A stretch of 64,000 nt of DNA from contig JAQFVV010000111.1 of the NCBI GenBank assembly GCA_028023455.1, positions 2,485,909 through 2,549,908 on the forward strand. The letters run 5' to 3'. The position numbers and the translations under genes were made by a program. The stretch comes from Epiperipatus broadwayi. Lineage: Eukaryota > Onychophora > Udeonychophora > Euonychophora > Peripatidae. Below the pieces are notes generated by a model, which did no database searches, had not been told where the DNA came from, and saw nothing but the letters and a program-made list of their open reading frames with translations. This document shows, piece after piece, positions 24,369 through 35,942 of this stretch (positions are counted from its first letter, which is position 1; every line of letters begins with the position of its first letter).

Positions 24369-25468
24369 TGTAGTACAGTAGATCATATCCAGGTATTGAG
24401 AAAAGTTATAGAAAGGACAAATGAATATGAGTTGCCATTATGTTTTGGATTTGTAGATTATGAAAAGGCATTTATTCTATAAACATTTCTTCAGTGATTA
24501 AAGTGTTGGATCATCAAGGTATAGATCCAGGATATTGTCATATTTTAAAGAATATTTATAAAACAACAACAACAACAATTAGATTACATAATGATACTGG
24601 GAAAGTCAACATTGAGAAGGGGTCAGACAGTGTGACTCCATATCTCCAAAACTTTTTACAGCAGTGCTGCAAGAAGTATTTTGTGGATTAAAATGGGAAG
24701 CTAAAGGAGTGAAAGTAAATGGAGAATATTTAAGTCATTTAGATTTTGCAGATGATGTAGTTGTTTTTGAAAATAATGCTTTAGAGCTGCAGGAAATGAA
24801 AGTAGGAAAGTAGGACTAAAGATAAATGTTAAAAAGACTAAAGTAATGTTTAATTGATAAAGATTGATTATGATGAGTTAGAAGAAGTTAACAGCTACAA
24901 ATACCTTGGTCAGATTATTAATACAGATGACAACATATGGATGAAATTAATCATAGAATTAAACTTGGTTGGAGTGCTTTGGGTAGTAATAACTTTATAC
25001 TGAAAGGAAATATGCCTATGCGTTTGAAAAGGAAATTTTTTAACAAATGGGTTTCTTACTTATGGATCTGAGACTTGGACACTTAATAGAAGAGCAATAC
25101 AAAGACTTCAGACATTCAAAGAAGTATGGAGAGATGCATATTGGGAGTAACAAGAAAGATCGAAAATGCAATGTATGGGTAAGAGAACAAACAGGTGTTA
25201 CTGGCCTCATTGAAAAAATTAAAAGATTGAAGTGGAGTTGGGCTGGGCATATTTCTAGAAGAGATGTTAATAGATGGACAGTTGAAATCTTAAACTGGAT
25301 TCCAAGAGATTGTAAAAGACCCAGAAAGATGCCACATGTTAGATGGATGGATGAAATAAGAAAGTGTGGAGGGGTGATTAAGAGAAGAGAAGCTAAACAT
25401 CAGAGAAGATGGATTGAACTAGACCTTCATCCTGCAGTAGATTGACAATGGTTAATGATGATGATATT
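24369..25468 (+). pseudogene. 5'-truncated, broken RTE-clade LINE
   Basis: Begins inside the RT domain at a sequence parallel to the 47.6-50.4 kb copy. Motifs in order: FGFVDYEKAF (RT motif A), LDHQGIDPGYCHILKNIYK, HLDFADDVVVF (the YADD-type active site, both Asp present), LTYGSET-like and TLNRRAIQRLQ thumb sequence, then IKRLKWSWAGHISRRD (residues 52-67 of the 132-codon frame at 25047-25445) and a WIELDLHPAVD end followed by ATGATGATGAT. Stops and frameshifts split it into several frames, so it is inactive. The simple ATG-rich 3' end is typical of RTE elements. Confidence 0.9.
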
Positions 25469-25626
25469 ATTAGGCAGTTGCATCTTGTTGTTGCAATATC
25501 AGTTCTTCACTGTCTTCTATTGAAATATTAAAACTGCTCAAAGTGTTTGTAGAGGTACTTGTTTCTTCAAAACTGTCTTTTGTTCATTGATGTCAGAAAT
25601 TTGTTTAATGATTTTTCAATCTCTTT

Positions 25627-27728
25627 TGTTTAATAGGTAATCCTGGGTATCGTTTTGGTATTTTGGAAAATTATGTACATAAATCAGATAAATTAATAGA
25701 GGCACATATTACACCATAACACCTGTAGATAAAGCTTGAGTATTATCTACCTTACCAAATGATGGTATGAGCTCATCCTATTTGGGAATTTTATGAGTTA
25801 ACCTTGTACATTACATATATGTATACTATGCAATGATTAGTGATATATTTCCCATACTGGTCATTATCTTATTACTAGAAGATTGCAATAAAAGCATATT
25901 TATGAGCATCAGGTGGAAGATAATCTCAAGTGCCAATCCCACTATTGTAATAAGAATTACACTTTACCAGATTACTTCTGGATTGTAAACCATGCTTAAT
26001 CAGGTGCCCAACCCTAGGTAGCTCAATCTTAAAGATAAGAGAGAAATCTCAATGGATGAACAGAGGTGTTTGAAGGTATGGTAACTTTGTTTTGTTATAC
26101 GGCTTCTTTCAAACCACCTGTGCTTTACGAATAGTTCACAAATAATTTACATTAATCATCTTGACCTTTCTGAGTTGCTACTCAAAATTGCTCTATGCTA
26201 CAATTTATTTGCTGGACTTAAGGTGAGGATTTAAAGTATATTAGATTGAGGCATCACTAATTTTACAAGGTATAATGATAAAAAAAAACAGGAGAATACA
26301 AACGATAAATCAACTCATCAATATTATGGCAAATAATTACTGTTTGTGAGAACACACTTTTATATTTTTTATTATCAATGAGATCTTATTAAAATTTATA
26401 TATCAACAATAATAAATAAACAAAATACATAAAATAGATTAAAATAAAATAGAAAGCAACAAAAAAATGCGGTTATATGACACATATCATTTTTTTTATC
26501 CTAATAATGAATAAGCAAACTTTGAGGGGAACTATACATTATTATAAGTTCATTATGAAAGTCACATTTACCTTTTTTACCTGGGGTTTTCAGATATTTT
26601 AATTTGTTACATGTAAAGTTACATTTCCCAAGGTGTTTGTTTTAGGAGGGGTATTCTTCCATAGTTGGAGTAATATATATATGCATTCTTAGCAAGAGTC
26701 TAGAATGAATGGTTTGGATCAAAGTTTTAATATAGGAATGAATATTAATGGTGGTGGTCAGTAATGAAGAGCTTGTTTGAAATTTAGTAAGCATATGAGA
26801 TTAACTGTCTTTTCTTTCTTCTTGGCATTACTCCATGAGGTAATCCACACGATCTGCAAAGATAATTATCTAGATAAGTAGGCAACATCAACAAGTACAG
26901 CTAAATACTAGGAGCATGAAGTGATTGATAGCCCTACATGCATATGACTTCTATTCCATACTTAAGGATTTAAACATTTTTAGTGTTTGATTCTAAAGGG
27001 ATTGTCCTCAGCAATTTGGCTAATCCACAAACTTAGACTGTCCAGTCAAAGTTCATAAGATCAGAACACTAAAAAAAATATGTCCACCCTCTCATAGATT
27101 CAACTTAATAAAAAATTTTTTTTTTCCAATCTTCTTTCTTTTATCAGCCTTCATATCTTTTATTAATTACCTCGGAATGCTTTTACCATCTTATTTGCCT
27201 GCTGATGTAATCTTTTACATTTTGCCTGACCAGATCAGTTTTGTTTGTTCAAAGTACAATAAATGACAACTTTTTCTGGAATTTGATGTGCCAAATAGCC
27301 ATCATAAATAGCAACGAATCACCTTGGGAAATTTGTGGCAGAAAGTCCTTTGTTCCCCTCACTAAAACAAGACATCTGATTATAAAAACAAAAGAAATGT
27401 ACATTTTGTAAAAAAAAAAAATATACATTAATGTTTAACTGTTTCTCTTATTAATTCTCATTTTCTTTACTTTCTCTTTCCCTTTTTTTCTTTATAACAA
27501 TAAATGCCAAAATATTTTTCTAAAACAGATATTTATATTCGTTACAAAAAAAATTAAAAATCTATTTCTTTATATATATATATTTATCACTCATCATATA
27601 CAGTAATGAAATAAATTGGGACTAAACTTATACAAGCTGGGCTTATATTGAGCACCCACTTATCTGGGGCAGTTGATGGATATTATTAAATTTTCTTGTA
27701 ATAGAGTTTAAATCCAGATACTGTTACA
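25627..27728 (-). repeat. 3' LTR of the 25.6-31.9 kb element (left copy)
   Basis: Collinear with 29896-31942, starting at TAATAGG..ATCCTGGGTATC and ending near TTGAGCAC...CTGTTACA. It is about 55 bp longer than its partner, by small indels. On the plus strand it begins TGTTTAATAGG where the partner has TGTAATAGG. Confidence 0.85.
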
Positions 27729-27746
27729 ATACTCCCCTGTTGGAAA
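27729..27746 (-). other. polypurine-tract-like site beside the 3' LTR
   Basis: On the minus strand ACAGGGGAGTAT immediately precedes the LTR start TGTAACAG. A longer purine run with eleven or so G lies about 75 nt further upstream (27800-27815). Position and orientation fit plus-strand priming in LTR elements. Confidence 0.55.
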
Positions 27747-28599
27747 TACTTCAAAATGAGGTCTACTTATTTTTATGGCTCACACACAAAACAAAAAGTC
27801 CCCCCCCCCTCATTTTTCTTCTTCACCATTCATCCCATGTTCTTATCTTATGCTTGATCCCAGCAGGTATTGGACCAGCATCAGATTGTCAAAGAATGCA
27901 TGATGACTTGCACCCCAACTACAAATGAGGTAACAAGAACCAAGCACACACTGCATCATACATGATGACAGTCATCTCTTCATGGATTTAAAATTCGCAA
28001 TAAGGCCCTGAATAATTAGGAACACAAAAACTTTTACACCACCCTCTGCTTCTCTCAAATCTTATGAGTGGTGAAGATCAATGTAATGTCATACTCTGTT
28101 TATGAGTTTATAAGCTTGAGAAATATAGATAAATGCCCTGCTATCTTCTGGCACCTTAGGGGCAGAAATGATCAGTGCACCTAGCTATAAATTTCCATAA
28201 GACTTACAGACTTTAGTACTTGGAAGGGCTACGTTACCTGCCTTTGGAAATAAGAATGAAGGAAACTAGGTCACCATCCAACCCGAGACAACCCTCCCGA
28301 TGCTTGACATACCACTTGCTTAAGCCAGCAACCATACCCCCCACTCATCCAATTTATGAGCACATCCACCCTTCAATGATCAAACCCCCTCCAGTCTCAC
28401 AAAACAACTGCCTGGATTGTTTAACTTCTCAATTGTATGATCAATGGCAAAAAAGAAAAACAAAGCAAAACATCTGCTTTCTCAACAAACAACATGGAAG
28501 CATGAGAACAAGAATAATATCAAAATAAAACAAACAGAATACAAACGAAATGCACACACATACACTATTTTAGCTATTACTTATCTCTTGGTGTTGATA

Positions 28600-29480
28600 A
28601 TGGGGTACATGACCTTCCCTGATCATTGGTCTTCTCTTTCAAAATGCTGATACAGTATGGTTTCACTATCTTCTTTTTGGTAGCACTTTTGGATCCAATT
28701 TGTAAGCTTGTCTTCTTTGCTTACTTCCATAGCTTGGATGCCCCTGACTTTTCTCCTTTCTATAGGTTTGTCATAGTCCAGCACACTTGTGTCTATTCTG
28801 CTACTTTTTCAATGGCTATCTTTTAATTACCAGGAGTATTTGTTTGACTTTTAATGCCAGATTATGTTTCTTGGCCACTCATCTTGTATTTTACCTGAAT
28901 TAAGTGATACCTCACCATTTCTTATCATTCTTCAGACCAGAATGTATCCCTGATTGCCTCTCTATACTCTTTAGAAGTCTTAGGTGGGTAAAACGGTGGA
29001 TCCCATCAGGATTGCACATTTCCCATCAAGTTACAGATAATTGCTAATTTACTTTCTTCAGACTTCACATTGATGCTGAAGCACCTCTGTAAACTGTTTA
29101 AATGTTCAATTGGTGCATCTCCCATTTTGTCCAGTGAACACTCGAATTTTTAAAAAATTGATTTACCTGCAACTGTGCTATCGAGCATCTTTCTATAGCC
29201 TCCTTATCTTATAATATACTATTCTGCCTTATTCAGTCCTTTTCCCTCTTTATTCTCTCTTTCAGTTATCATTTGGTTTTCACCTGAGCTGTCTTTTCTT
29301 TGGGTTTGGTCTTCTTCCCATTACTTTTGTCTCCCCCTCTCCCATTTCCTTGTTTAGTTTCTTTTGTAATATTAATATTCTCATCTCATTTTTCTTTTGC
29401 ATTTCTAATGGCCTATCCTTTCTCTCCCTCATTTCCTCAAACCTTGATTCCATTCTTTCTTCCATCTCCTACAACTTTTT
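28600..29480 (-). pseudogene. broken gag-like coding region of the LTR element
   Basis: Minus-strand reading. A charged coiled-coil-like segment (29465-29280, rich in Glu/Arg/Lys, with MEERMESRFEEMRERKD) is followed, with frame breaks, by GDAPIEHLNSLQRCF, then WDPPFYPPKTS, EYREAIRDTFWSEE and YHLIQVKYKMSGQET, all in one frame interrupted by stops. The arrangement (helical capsid-like region with a central Trp segment and a following Tyr-Lys-Met block) resembles retrotransposon Gag capsid regions. No CCHC zinc knuckle is visible. It is non-functional as it stands. Confidence 0.6.
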
Positions 29481-29876
29481 CATAATAATCTTTATCATGC
29501 CTATCTCTATTTATTTATAGGAACTATTCTGGTCCATTTTCTTTTCCTTTCTTTCTTGTGAACAGGTTTTCATCTATTTCCCTCTTTAAATTATTGCATT
29601 TTATTTCCACTTTTACCACAATTCAAAATTGTGTTTTCTTTTTTACATATATTAAAAAAATGAAAAAAATATTATTTCTAGTACAGTACAATAATAATGA
29701 AATCTATTTTTCCCTTTGACTGTCATAATCAATGTGCCTCCCTCACTTTGCCCTATTGTCGTATATTTAACACTACCCCCTATTTTCTACCTTATTTCGG
29801 GCTTTATTCTCTAATGGAACAACAATCAAAAAAACAATTTTTTCTTTAAACTTGTTGTTCTCATACTTTTGCAGAC

Positions 29877-29894
29877 CCATTCATTGGGAAGCCA
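29877..29894 (-). other. primer-binding site
   Basis: TGGCTTCCCAATGAATGG on the minus strand, one base inside the 5' LTR end. It begins with TGG, complementary to a tRNA 3' CCA. The tRNA species was not identified by eye. Confidence 0.65.
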
Positions 29895-29895
29895 T

Positions 29896-31942
29896 TGTAA
29901 TAGGCCATCCTGGGTATCATTTTGATATTTTGGAAAATGATGTACATAAATCGATTAATGGAGATACATATTATGCCAAAAAGATAAAGTACAATTATGG
30001 CTGTTTAGTCACCATCCTATTTGGGAATTTTATGATATAATGTTGTACATTATATATATGTATTCTATATGATGATTAGAGTTATATATTTCCTGTACTG
30101 GTCATTATCTTATTACTAGAAGATGCTTGCAATAAAAGCATATTTATGAATGTCAAGTGGAAGCTGACCTCAAGCACCAATCCCTCTATTGTAATAAGAA
30201 TTACACTTTTCTGAATTACTACTGGATTGTAAACCATGCCCAAGAATGGAAGGGTAACCCTAACAGATGAACAGAGGTGTTTGAGAATGTACTGTAACTT
30301 TGTTTCATTATATGGCTTCTTTCAAACTACCTGTGCTTTAAAAATAGTTTGCAAATAATTTACATTAATTACCTTGACCTTCTTATGTTGTCTACTCTAT
30401 GCTATAATTTATTTGCTGGACTAAAGGTTAGGATTTAAAGTATATTAGATTGAGGTGTGTACTCATATAAACTGAGCATTGCTAACTTTACGAGATATAA
30501 TGAAAAAAAAAACAGAATACAAACGATAAATCAACTCATTAATATTATGGCAAATAATTACTGTTCGTAAGTAAGAACACATTTTTATATTCTTTTATTA
30601 TCAATGAGGGGATTTATTAAAATTTATATATCAACAATAATAAATAAAAATAGTACACAAAATAGATTAAATAAAATAGAAAGCAACAAAAAAATAAAAT
30701 AGAAAGCAACAAAAAAAGTGGTTATATGTCACACATCATTTTTTTTATCTTAATAATGAATAAGCAAATTTTGAGGGGAAGTATATATTATTATAAGTTC
30801 ATTTATAAAAGTCACATTTACATTTTTTACCTGAGGTTTACAGATGTTTTAATTTATTACACATAAGCTTACATTTCCCAAGGTGTTTGTTTTAGGAGAG
30901 GTATTCTTCCATAGTTGGAATAATATAATATGCACTCTTAACAAGAGTCCAGATTGAATGGTTTGGATCAAAGTTTTAATATTGAAATGAACACTAGTGG
31001 TGGTGGTCAGTGATGAAAATCTTGCTTAAAATTTAGTAAGCATATGAGATTAACTGTCTTTTCTTTCTTCTTGGCATTATTCCATGAGGTAATCCCTGGG
31101 ATATGCAAATATGGTCTAGATAAGCAGGCAACAGCAACAGGTACAGCTAGATACTAGGAGCATGAGGTGATAGCCCTACATGGATATGGCTTCTACTCCA
31201 TACTTGGGTTTTAAACATTTATAGTAAGTTTGATTCTAAGGGTATTGTCCTCAAAGTCTGTAAGATCAAAACACCAAAAAAAAAAAAAAATGTCCACTCT
31301 CATTCAGATTGAACTTAATAAAAAAATTTTTTTTTTCCAATCTTCTTTTTTTCTTTTATCTGCCTTCATATTTTTTATTAATTACTAGGAATGCTTTTAC
31401 CATCTTATTTTCCTGCTGATCTAATCTTTTACATTTTGCCTGACCAGATCAGCTCTTCTTGTTCAAAGTACAACAAACGACAACTTTTCCTGGAATTTGA
31501 TAAGCCAAATAGCCATCATAAATAACAAAGAATCACCTCGGGGAAATTTGTGGCAGAATCTCTTTTGTTCCCTTCACAAAAACAAGACATCTGTTTATAA
31601 AACCAAAACAAATGTCCATTTAGTAAAAAAAATAAGATACATTAACGTATAACCGTTTCTCTTAATTAATTTTCCTTTTCTTTACTTTCTCTTTCCATTT
31701 TTTTTTTTATAACAATAAATGCCAAGATATTTTTCTAAAACAGATATTTATATTCATTACAAAAAAAATAAAATAAAAATCTATTTCTTTCTCTCTATAT
31801 ATCACTCATCATATACGATAATCAAATAAATTAAAATAAAACTTATGCAAGCTGAGCCTATATTGAGCACACACCCATCTGGGACAATTGGTGGACATTA
31901 TTAAATTCCCTTGTAACAGGGTTTAAACCTGGCTATGTTACA
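29896..31942 (-). repeat. 5' LTR of the 25.6-31.9 kb element (right copy)
   Basis: Direct-repeat partner of 25627-27728. It includes a local duplication of AAAATAGAAAGCAACAAAAAA near 30674-30714 that the partner lacks. Confidence 0.85.
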
Positions 31943-32736
31943 CTTGTAATCATTTATTTGTTTTTAGCTCCATAAAACATCTTTGAATTTTTATCTGACA
32001 TCTAAAGGTTAAGGATTTACATTATATTTATTTAATGAGGGAAGAAAGCTTTGCATTTTAATTTGTTTATTAATAAGTTGTGATGGATAACTATAAAAAA
32101 CCCAACTAAACAGTTTATTTCACTAGATAATAAATGATTTAGGTACTATTCCAATAGAGTGGAATATTTAGAAGAAGATTTCAAATTGTTTAGACAAAGT
32201 GTCATTTAATGATAATATTGATATAATGAAATTTGTTAAGAGAGAAATATTTTGGCATTTAATAATATCTTGTTTAAAAGAGTTTGTGGTTTATTTACTA
32301 ATTCTGTTTTTTTTTTTTTTTTGCATTTGGACAATTCTAGGTTTTATTACCTAGTTAAAGAGGATCAGAATCCCACAATGACAAACAATAATTTTTGGTT
32401 ATATTTGAGTAATAATATGGATTCATTGCAGGCTTATGGCTTACTTAAACTAGATAATAAGCCTTACAATAGTCTAAATCCAAGGAAAAGCAGATTAGTA
32501 AAACATAAAAAGATAATAATAGCATATATCTACCTACCATATGACTATTATCCCATACTACAGAATTATCATAATTATTATGAAATAATATTTTTAATAA
32601 GTGTATTAATAAGTGTATTTTTAAATAAATTATCATTAATAATGTATATTTTTGTATAAAAATTGGCCTTTGTTTTCTTAACATAAGTCATGTTTGAAAA
32701 TGTTTATTTTAAAGAAATTAAACCACTAAACATCAC
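31943..32736. other. AT-rich stretch, no convincing gene
   Basis: A 135-codon frame at 32252-32659 starts on a non-ATG codon. It is low-complexity (Phe, Tyr, Asn, Ile) and overlaps an opposite-strand frame. I regard it as chance. Confidence 0.5.
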
Positions 32737-32776
32737 ATGATCACTATTTCTTATGCTAGCACATTACTGTTATTAA

Positions 32777-32906
32777 AACAGGCAAAAACTCTCCATATAG
32801 TAGTGCCCTCAGTGCCAACCAGAGTAATGCACAAACCTTCTAGCATCCATTGATTACTCTGGTCGGCACTGAGTGGCACTACTATGTGGAGAGTTTTGCC
32901 TGTTTT
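32777..32906. mobile_element. foldback MITE, family B, short deletion derivative
   Basis: AAACAGGCAAAAACTCTCC at the left is mirrored by GGAGAGTTTTGCCTGTTTT at the right, with ~60-bp arms meeting almost directly (ATTACTCTGG, ATCCATTGATTACTC). The outer flank near 32733 (ATCACATGATCACTA) resembles the outer flank of other copies. Confidence 0.85.
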
Positions 32907-33930
32907 AAAAAAAATTATTAATGTCTTTTTATTTTTATTTTATAAACAAATGGGTATTTTATTAAAAGTTATTTCCTTGAAAGGAATGGTTTACTATAAC
33001 AATTTTAATATTAGTAGCATAATCTCTTCTGAATAATCCATTCTCTTGTAAAAGTCTGTTTAGAATTACAGTTTGAAACTGCACTAGTAAATATTTTATT
33101 CAGTTTCTTTGATGTAGCATATAGTATATGTAGCACAGTTGTCAAAAAACTAAGTAATAAAGTAATCCTCTCGTATTTAAATAAATAAAAAATACTTACA
33201 ACCAGAATGTTTCTAAGAATGGATTGATTTGGAAATCTAAATATTTTTATTTATATATAAATTTTATCACTTTTTTATTTATTTTATTTTAAATTGTAGT
33301 TATAAAAAATACTATTAATTATCTTGGCAATATGGTACTTCTCTTGATGAGGTGTTTTTTTGTATAGCAAAACCTGCACACCTGTAACATAATAGTTCTG
33401 CATATACACATCAAATGCCTTTATATTGGACTTTGACTTAGTCTGTTTATGTATATACAGTACATACAGTACATAAATGCATTTTCAATTTTTTAAAAAA
33501 AAATTATTAGCTACTTCCCATACATCGACTCCACCATATTGCATCTAACTACCAGCACAGAATCTCAGATCATCTTTTCTTATTATGCAAGCAATTGGTG
33601 AATAATGTTCACTTATCAGATGAGTTATTTGTATTAAACATATGGATCTCCATGCTTGTGCTAACAGTTTGATACGTTTCCATTAATCCATTCTTTTATG
33701 CAAAACATTGACTGGTTTCTATTCACTTTAAAGTTTCAAGAAGATAAATAATTACTATATTCCAGAAATATTTCCAATATATGGTTTAGGTAAGTTTTAA
33801 TTGTTATTATATGATTTAAACCATCTCCCTTTGTACTATTTTAAATTTATTGTTTAAATGATAATACATACATTTCAATTTCTTTCAGTCAAATGTCAAT
33901 CTCTAATATCTATATATACAATAAAAAAGG
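32907..33930. other. AT-rich stretch, no gene seen
   Basis: Contains a short ATACAGTACATACAGTACAT direct repeat near 33456. No supportable ORF. Confidence 0.5.
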
Positions 33931-34301
33931 TTGCCATGACAACAAACAGATTGAGATAGTTAGCATTGTTTAGGTGTGAATTGTAGGTATGTTAAGTTCT
34001 TTAGAAGTTGAAGTAAGTAGACAAGGACCATTAAGATTAAGTGATATTTGCTCTTGTTCTGCCTGATTTAATGCAGTGATAGAGTGTCAGACTCTGAGGT
34101 TGCCATGACAACAAACAGATTGAGATAGTTAGCATTGTTTAGGTGTGAATTGTAGGTATGTTAATTTCTTTAGAAGTTGAAGTAAGTAGACAAGGACCAT
34201 TAAGATTAAGTGATACTTTGCTATTGTTCTGCCTGGTTTAATGCAGTGATAGAGTGTCAGACTCTGAGCATAAGATCCTCAGATCGATTACTGCTCAGGC
34301 A
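33931..34301 (+). repeat. SINE with tandemly duplicated 169-bp head and Met-like tRNA module
   Basis: The unit starting TTGCCATGACAACAAACAGA at 33931 recurs at 34100 with very few differences. Each unit ends in AGTGATAGAGTGTCAGACTC. After the second, the tRNA-like region is complete (34231-34301): GCCTG at its 5' end can pair with CAGGC at its 3' end, CAT occurs at the anticodon position, and GATCGATTACTG stands as a B box. The near identity of the two units implies a recent local duplication. Confidence 0.7.
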
Positions 34302-34434
34302 TTTCCAGAGCTCCATTTTTTTAATAAATCCTGAACAATGAAGCCATTTGATTAGTATTAATTTATTTTGTCATTGCTTGTCTACTCTTTATTTATTTTT
34401 GTAAAATTAATTATACTTTCTTTTTGTTTTTCAG

Positions 34435-34529
34435 ATTTGAAAGACATGTAATTCATGAAGCCATAACACTTTATTCTTATCATCATTCTTCTAATTCTTT
34501 ATTATTTATCCTTAATTATTATTACTTTT
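34435..34529 (+). other. probable 5' non-coding exon segment before the 470-aa ORF
   Basis: CTTTTTGTTTTTCAG (ending at 34434) is a strong acceptor. From there to the ATG at 34530 there is an in-frame TAA (45 nt before the ATG) and no in-frame ATG after it, so translation should begin at 34530. The matching donor and upstream exon are not identified. Confidence 0.45.
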
Positions 34530-35942
34530 ATGTCTAGCTATACAATCTCAGGTTTAGATATTTTTATCGACTACTATACCAACATTTATCACAACAATAA
34601 TGTATTTTTCTCACGCAGTGCCTTAATGAATGTTCTTCATTTATGGAAGTCTATGACTATTGAAGAGAGGATTCCTTTTATGAAAGGAGCACAGTTTCAG
34701 ATTAAACATATTAATAGCTTATATTTTTTGAAACCCTGCATTTCTGAAGAGGTTGACACTGACCATATTTTACATAAGCGTACACACTTTTTCCGTGATA
34801 AATCATCATACTTATCATTATTACAATCTCAACAAAATGATATTTACACCGATACATGTCGCCAATTATTTTGTAATATAAATTACAACCCAACGCCAAA
34901 GACGTTTAGAATAATTGTGTCAGTTGCAATGTCAAATTTGGCCAAAGCTGTTATTGAGGATTTATTTTCTGACAATACATCTGTCATAAGTAATGGCAAT
35001 TTATGCAAGAGTAATAAAAATATAAACAAGGACACATTCTCTTTACAAAAATATGTGACATGTAAACCCATTTCTGACGATTATAAATTTGAATCACTTG
35101 AATGTGACGAACTGGATGAAAATGTCTCGGTGTTGTTAAGAAACTGGAATAAAAATAATTTACCATTCTTAGGAGCAAATAATGATTTATTAGAAGATAA
35201 TTCAGTCAGTGATGATGAAATTGAACCTGACAGTTTATCAGATAAAAGCAGTTCTGATTTAGACAGTAGTGATTCAGAAGATGATAGACTCGATAAAATT
35301 ACTACTACCTTTTCAGGATCAACACTAGTCTTTTCTAATAGCAAATTATCAAAAATTGACTTGAGCTTAGAAGTTAAAAATACAAATAGTAACGGAAAAG
35401 AATCAACAGAGACTTCTGTAAAAATCGTTCCTTCACAATCAACGATTATTCTTGATCGGAGTTCCATTGAAGAGTACCAAAAATTGAATCTAAAACCAAT
35501 ATCTACCCCTTATTCTTCAGATAAACCTAACGCTTATGATCAAACTCCGATCTGGCACCTTCACAAGCATTTACAAAATAAAACGAAAAACCTATTTTCG
35601 CCTTATCACAAAGCTGCTGCTTTTTTGTCAGAACCCGATATATTGAAAAATAACAAATTTATGGTAGATAAGATCCACAACAGAAAGAAAAGAAAAACCT
35701 CAAAGTTAACTTTTTGGAAAAGTTTAACTCGTTCCAGGGAAAAAATAATCGAGAGAAATCAAACCATAAGTGAACAATTTGGAACAGGAAATAGTATAAA
35801 ATGGGCTAAAACGAAAGCAAAAAATTCGTTGGTATTGAATAATAAAGTTTTAGAAGAGTTTAATTTAAAAGATAAAAGTTTAAAAAATGAAAAAAACTTT
35901 GTTAAAAATTTTTTTGCCTTTCTGACAAAGACATTTAAATAA
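34530..35942 (+). CDS. uncharacterised 470-aa protein, HMG-box-like N-terminus, acidic middle, basic C-terminus
   Basis: Longest ORF in the window and the only intact one. Residues 9-65 fit HMG-box spacing: Phe12 and Tyr15/16 in a first helix, Trp39-Lys-Ser-Met42, Glu45-Glu46-Arg, Pro49-Phe50 and Ala54, then Tyr65. Residues 215-256 form an acidic Ser/Asp/Glu tract. Residues 378-405 are strongly basic with a KIHNRKKRKTSK nuclear-signal-like stretch, and the last 60 residues are Lys/Asn-rich. No signal peptide or membrane segment is seen. An in-frame stop 45 nt upstream fixes the start. It is intronless across the coding part, though a splice acceptor lies upstream. The HMG resemblance is to the divergent single-box type found in some sperm chromatin proteins. 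That role is inference, and no family is assigned. Neighbours are repeats. Confidence 0.8.
   Translation: MSSYTISGLDIFIDYYTNIYHNNNVFFSRSALMNVLHLWKSMTIEERIPFMKGAQFQIKHINSLYFLKPCISEEVDTDHILHKRTHFFRDKSSYLSLLQSQQNDIYTDTCRQLFCNINYNPTPKTFRIIVSVAMSNLAKAVIEDLFSDNTSVISNGNLCKSNKNINKDTFSLQKYVTCKPISDDYKFESLECDELDENVSVLLRNWNKNNLPFLGANNDLLEDNSVSDDEIEPDSLSDKSSSDLDSSDSEDDRLDKITTTFSGSTLVFSNSKLSKIDLSLEVKNTNSNGKESTETSVKIVPSQSTIILDRSSIEEYQKLNLKPISTPYSSDKPNAYDQTPIWHLHKHLQNKTKNLFSPYHKAAAFLSEPDILKNNKFMVDKIHNRKKRKTSKLTFWKSLTRSREKIIERNQTISEQFGTGNSIKWAKTKAKNSLVLNNKVLEEFNLKDKSLKNEKNFVKNFFAFLTKTFK

Larger units (their letters stand above)
25627..31942 (-). mobile_element. LTR retrotransposon, minus strand, long LTRs and pol-less interior
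   Basis: Two direct copies of about 2.1 kb (25627-27728 and 29896-31942) flank 2167 bp. On the minus strand each LTR runs TGTAAC ... ATTACA (the left copy has ATTAAACA at that end). After the 5' LTR (the right-hand copy) comes a one-base spacer and the PBS-like TGGCTTCCCAATGAATGG. Before the 3' LTR is a purine tract, ACAGGGGAG. The interior keeps a broken gag-like frame but no protease, RT, RNase H or integrase signature, so it is a non-autonomous derivative. The LTRs differ by many substitutions and small indels, so the insertion is old. I could not find a clean target duplication. Confidence 0.8.

Noticed and set aside
29280-29465. Independent small coiled-coil gene on the minus strand
   Set aside because: Lies inside the LTR element just 5' of the capsid-like gag relic, so it is better read as part of gag.
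32252-32659. 135-codon open frame rich in Phe, Tyr and Asn
   Set aside because: Starts on a non-ATG codon, low-complexity, an overlapping opposite-strand frame exists, and no domain or splice support.
34231-34301. Functional tRNA-Met
   Set aside because: Only five acceptor pairs are evident, arms are imperfect, and it is part of a repeated SINE unit.
35081-35467. 128-codon minus-strand frame rich in Ser and Leu
   Set aside because: Antisense shadow of the acidic Ser/Asp tract in the 470-aa gene.
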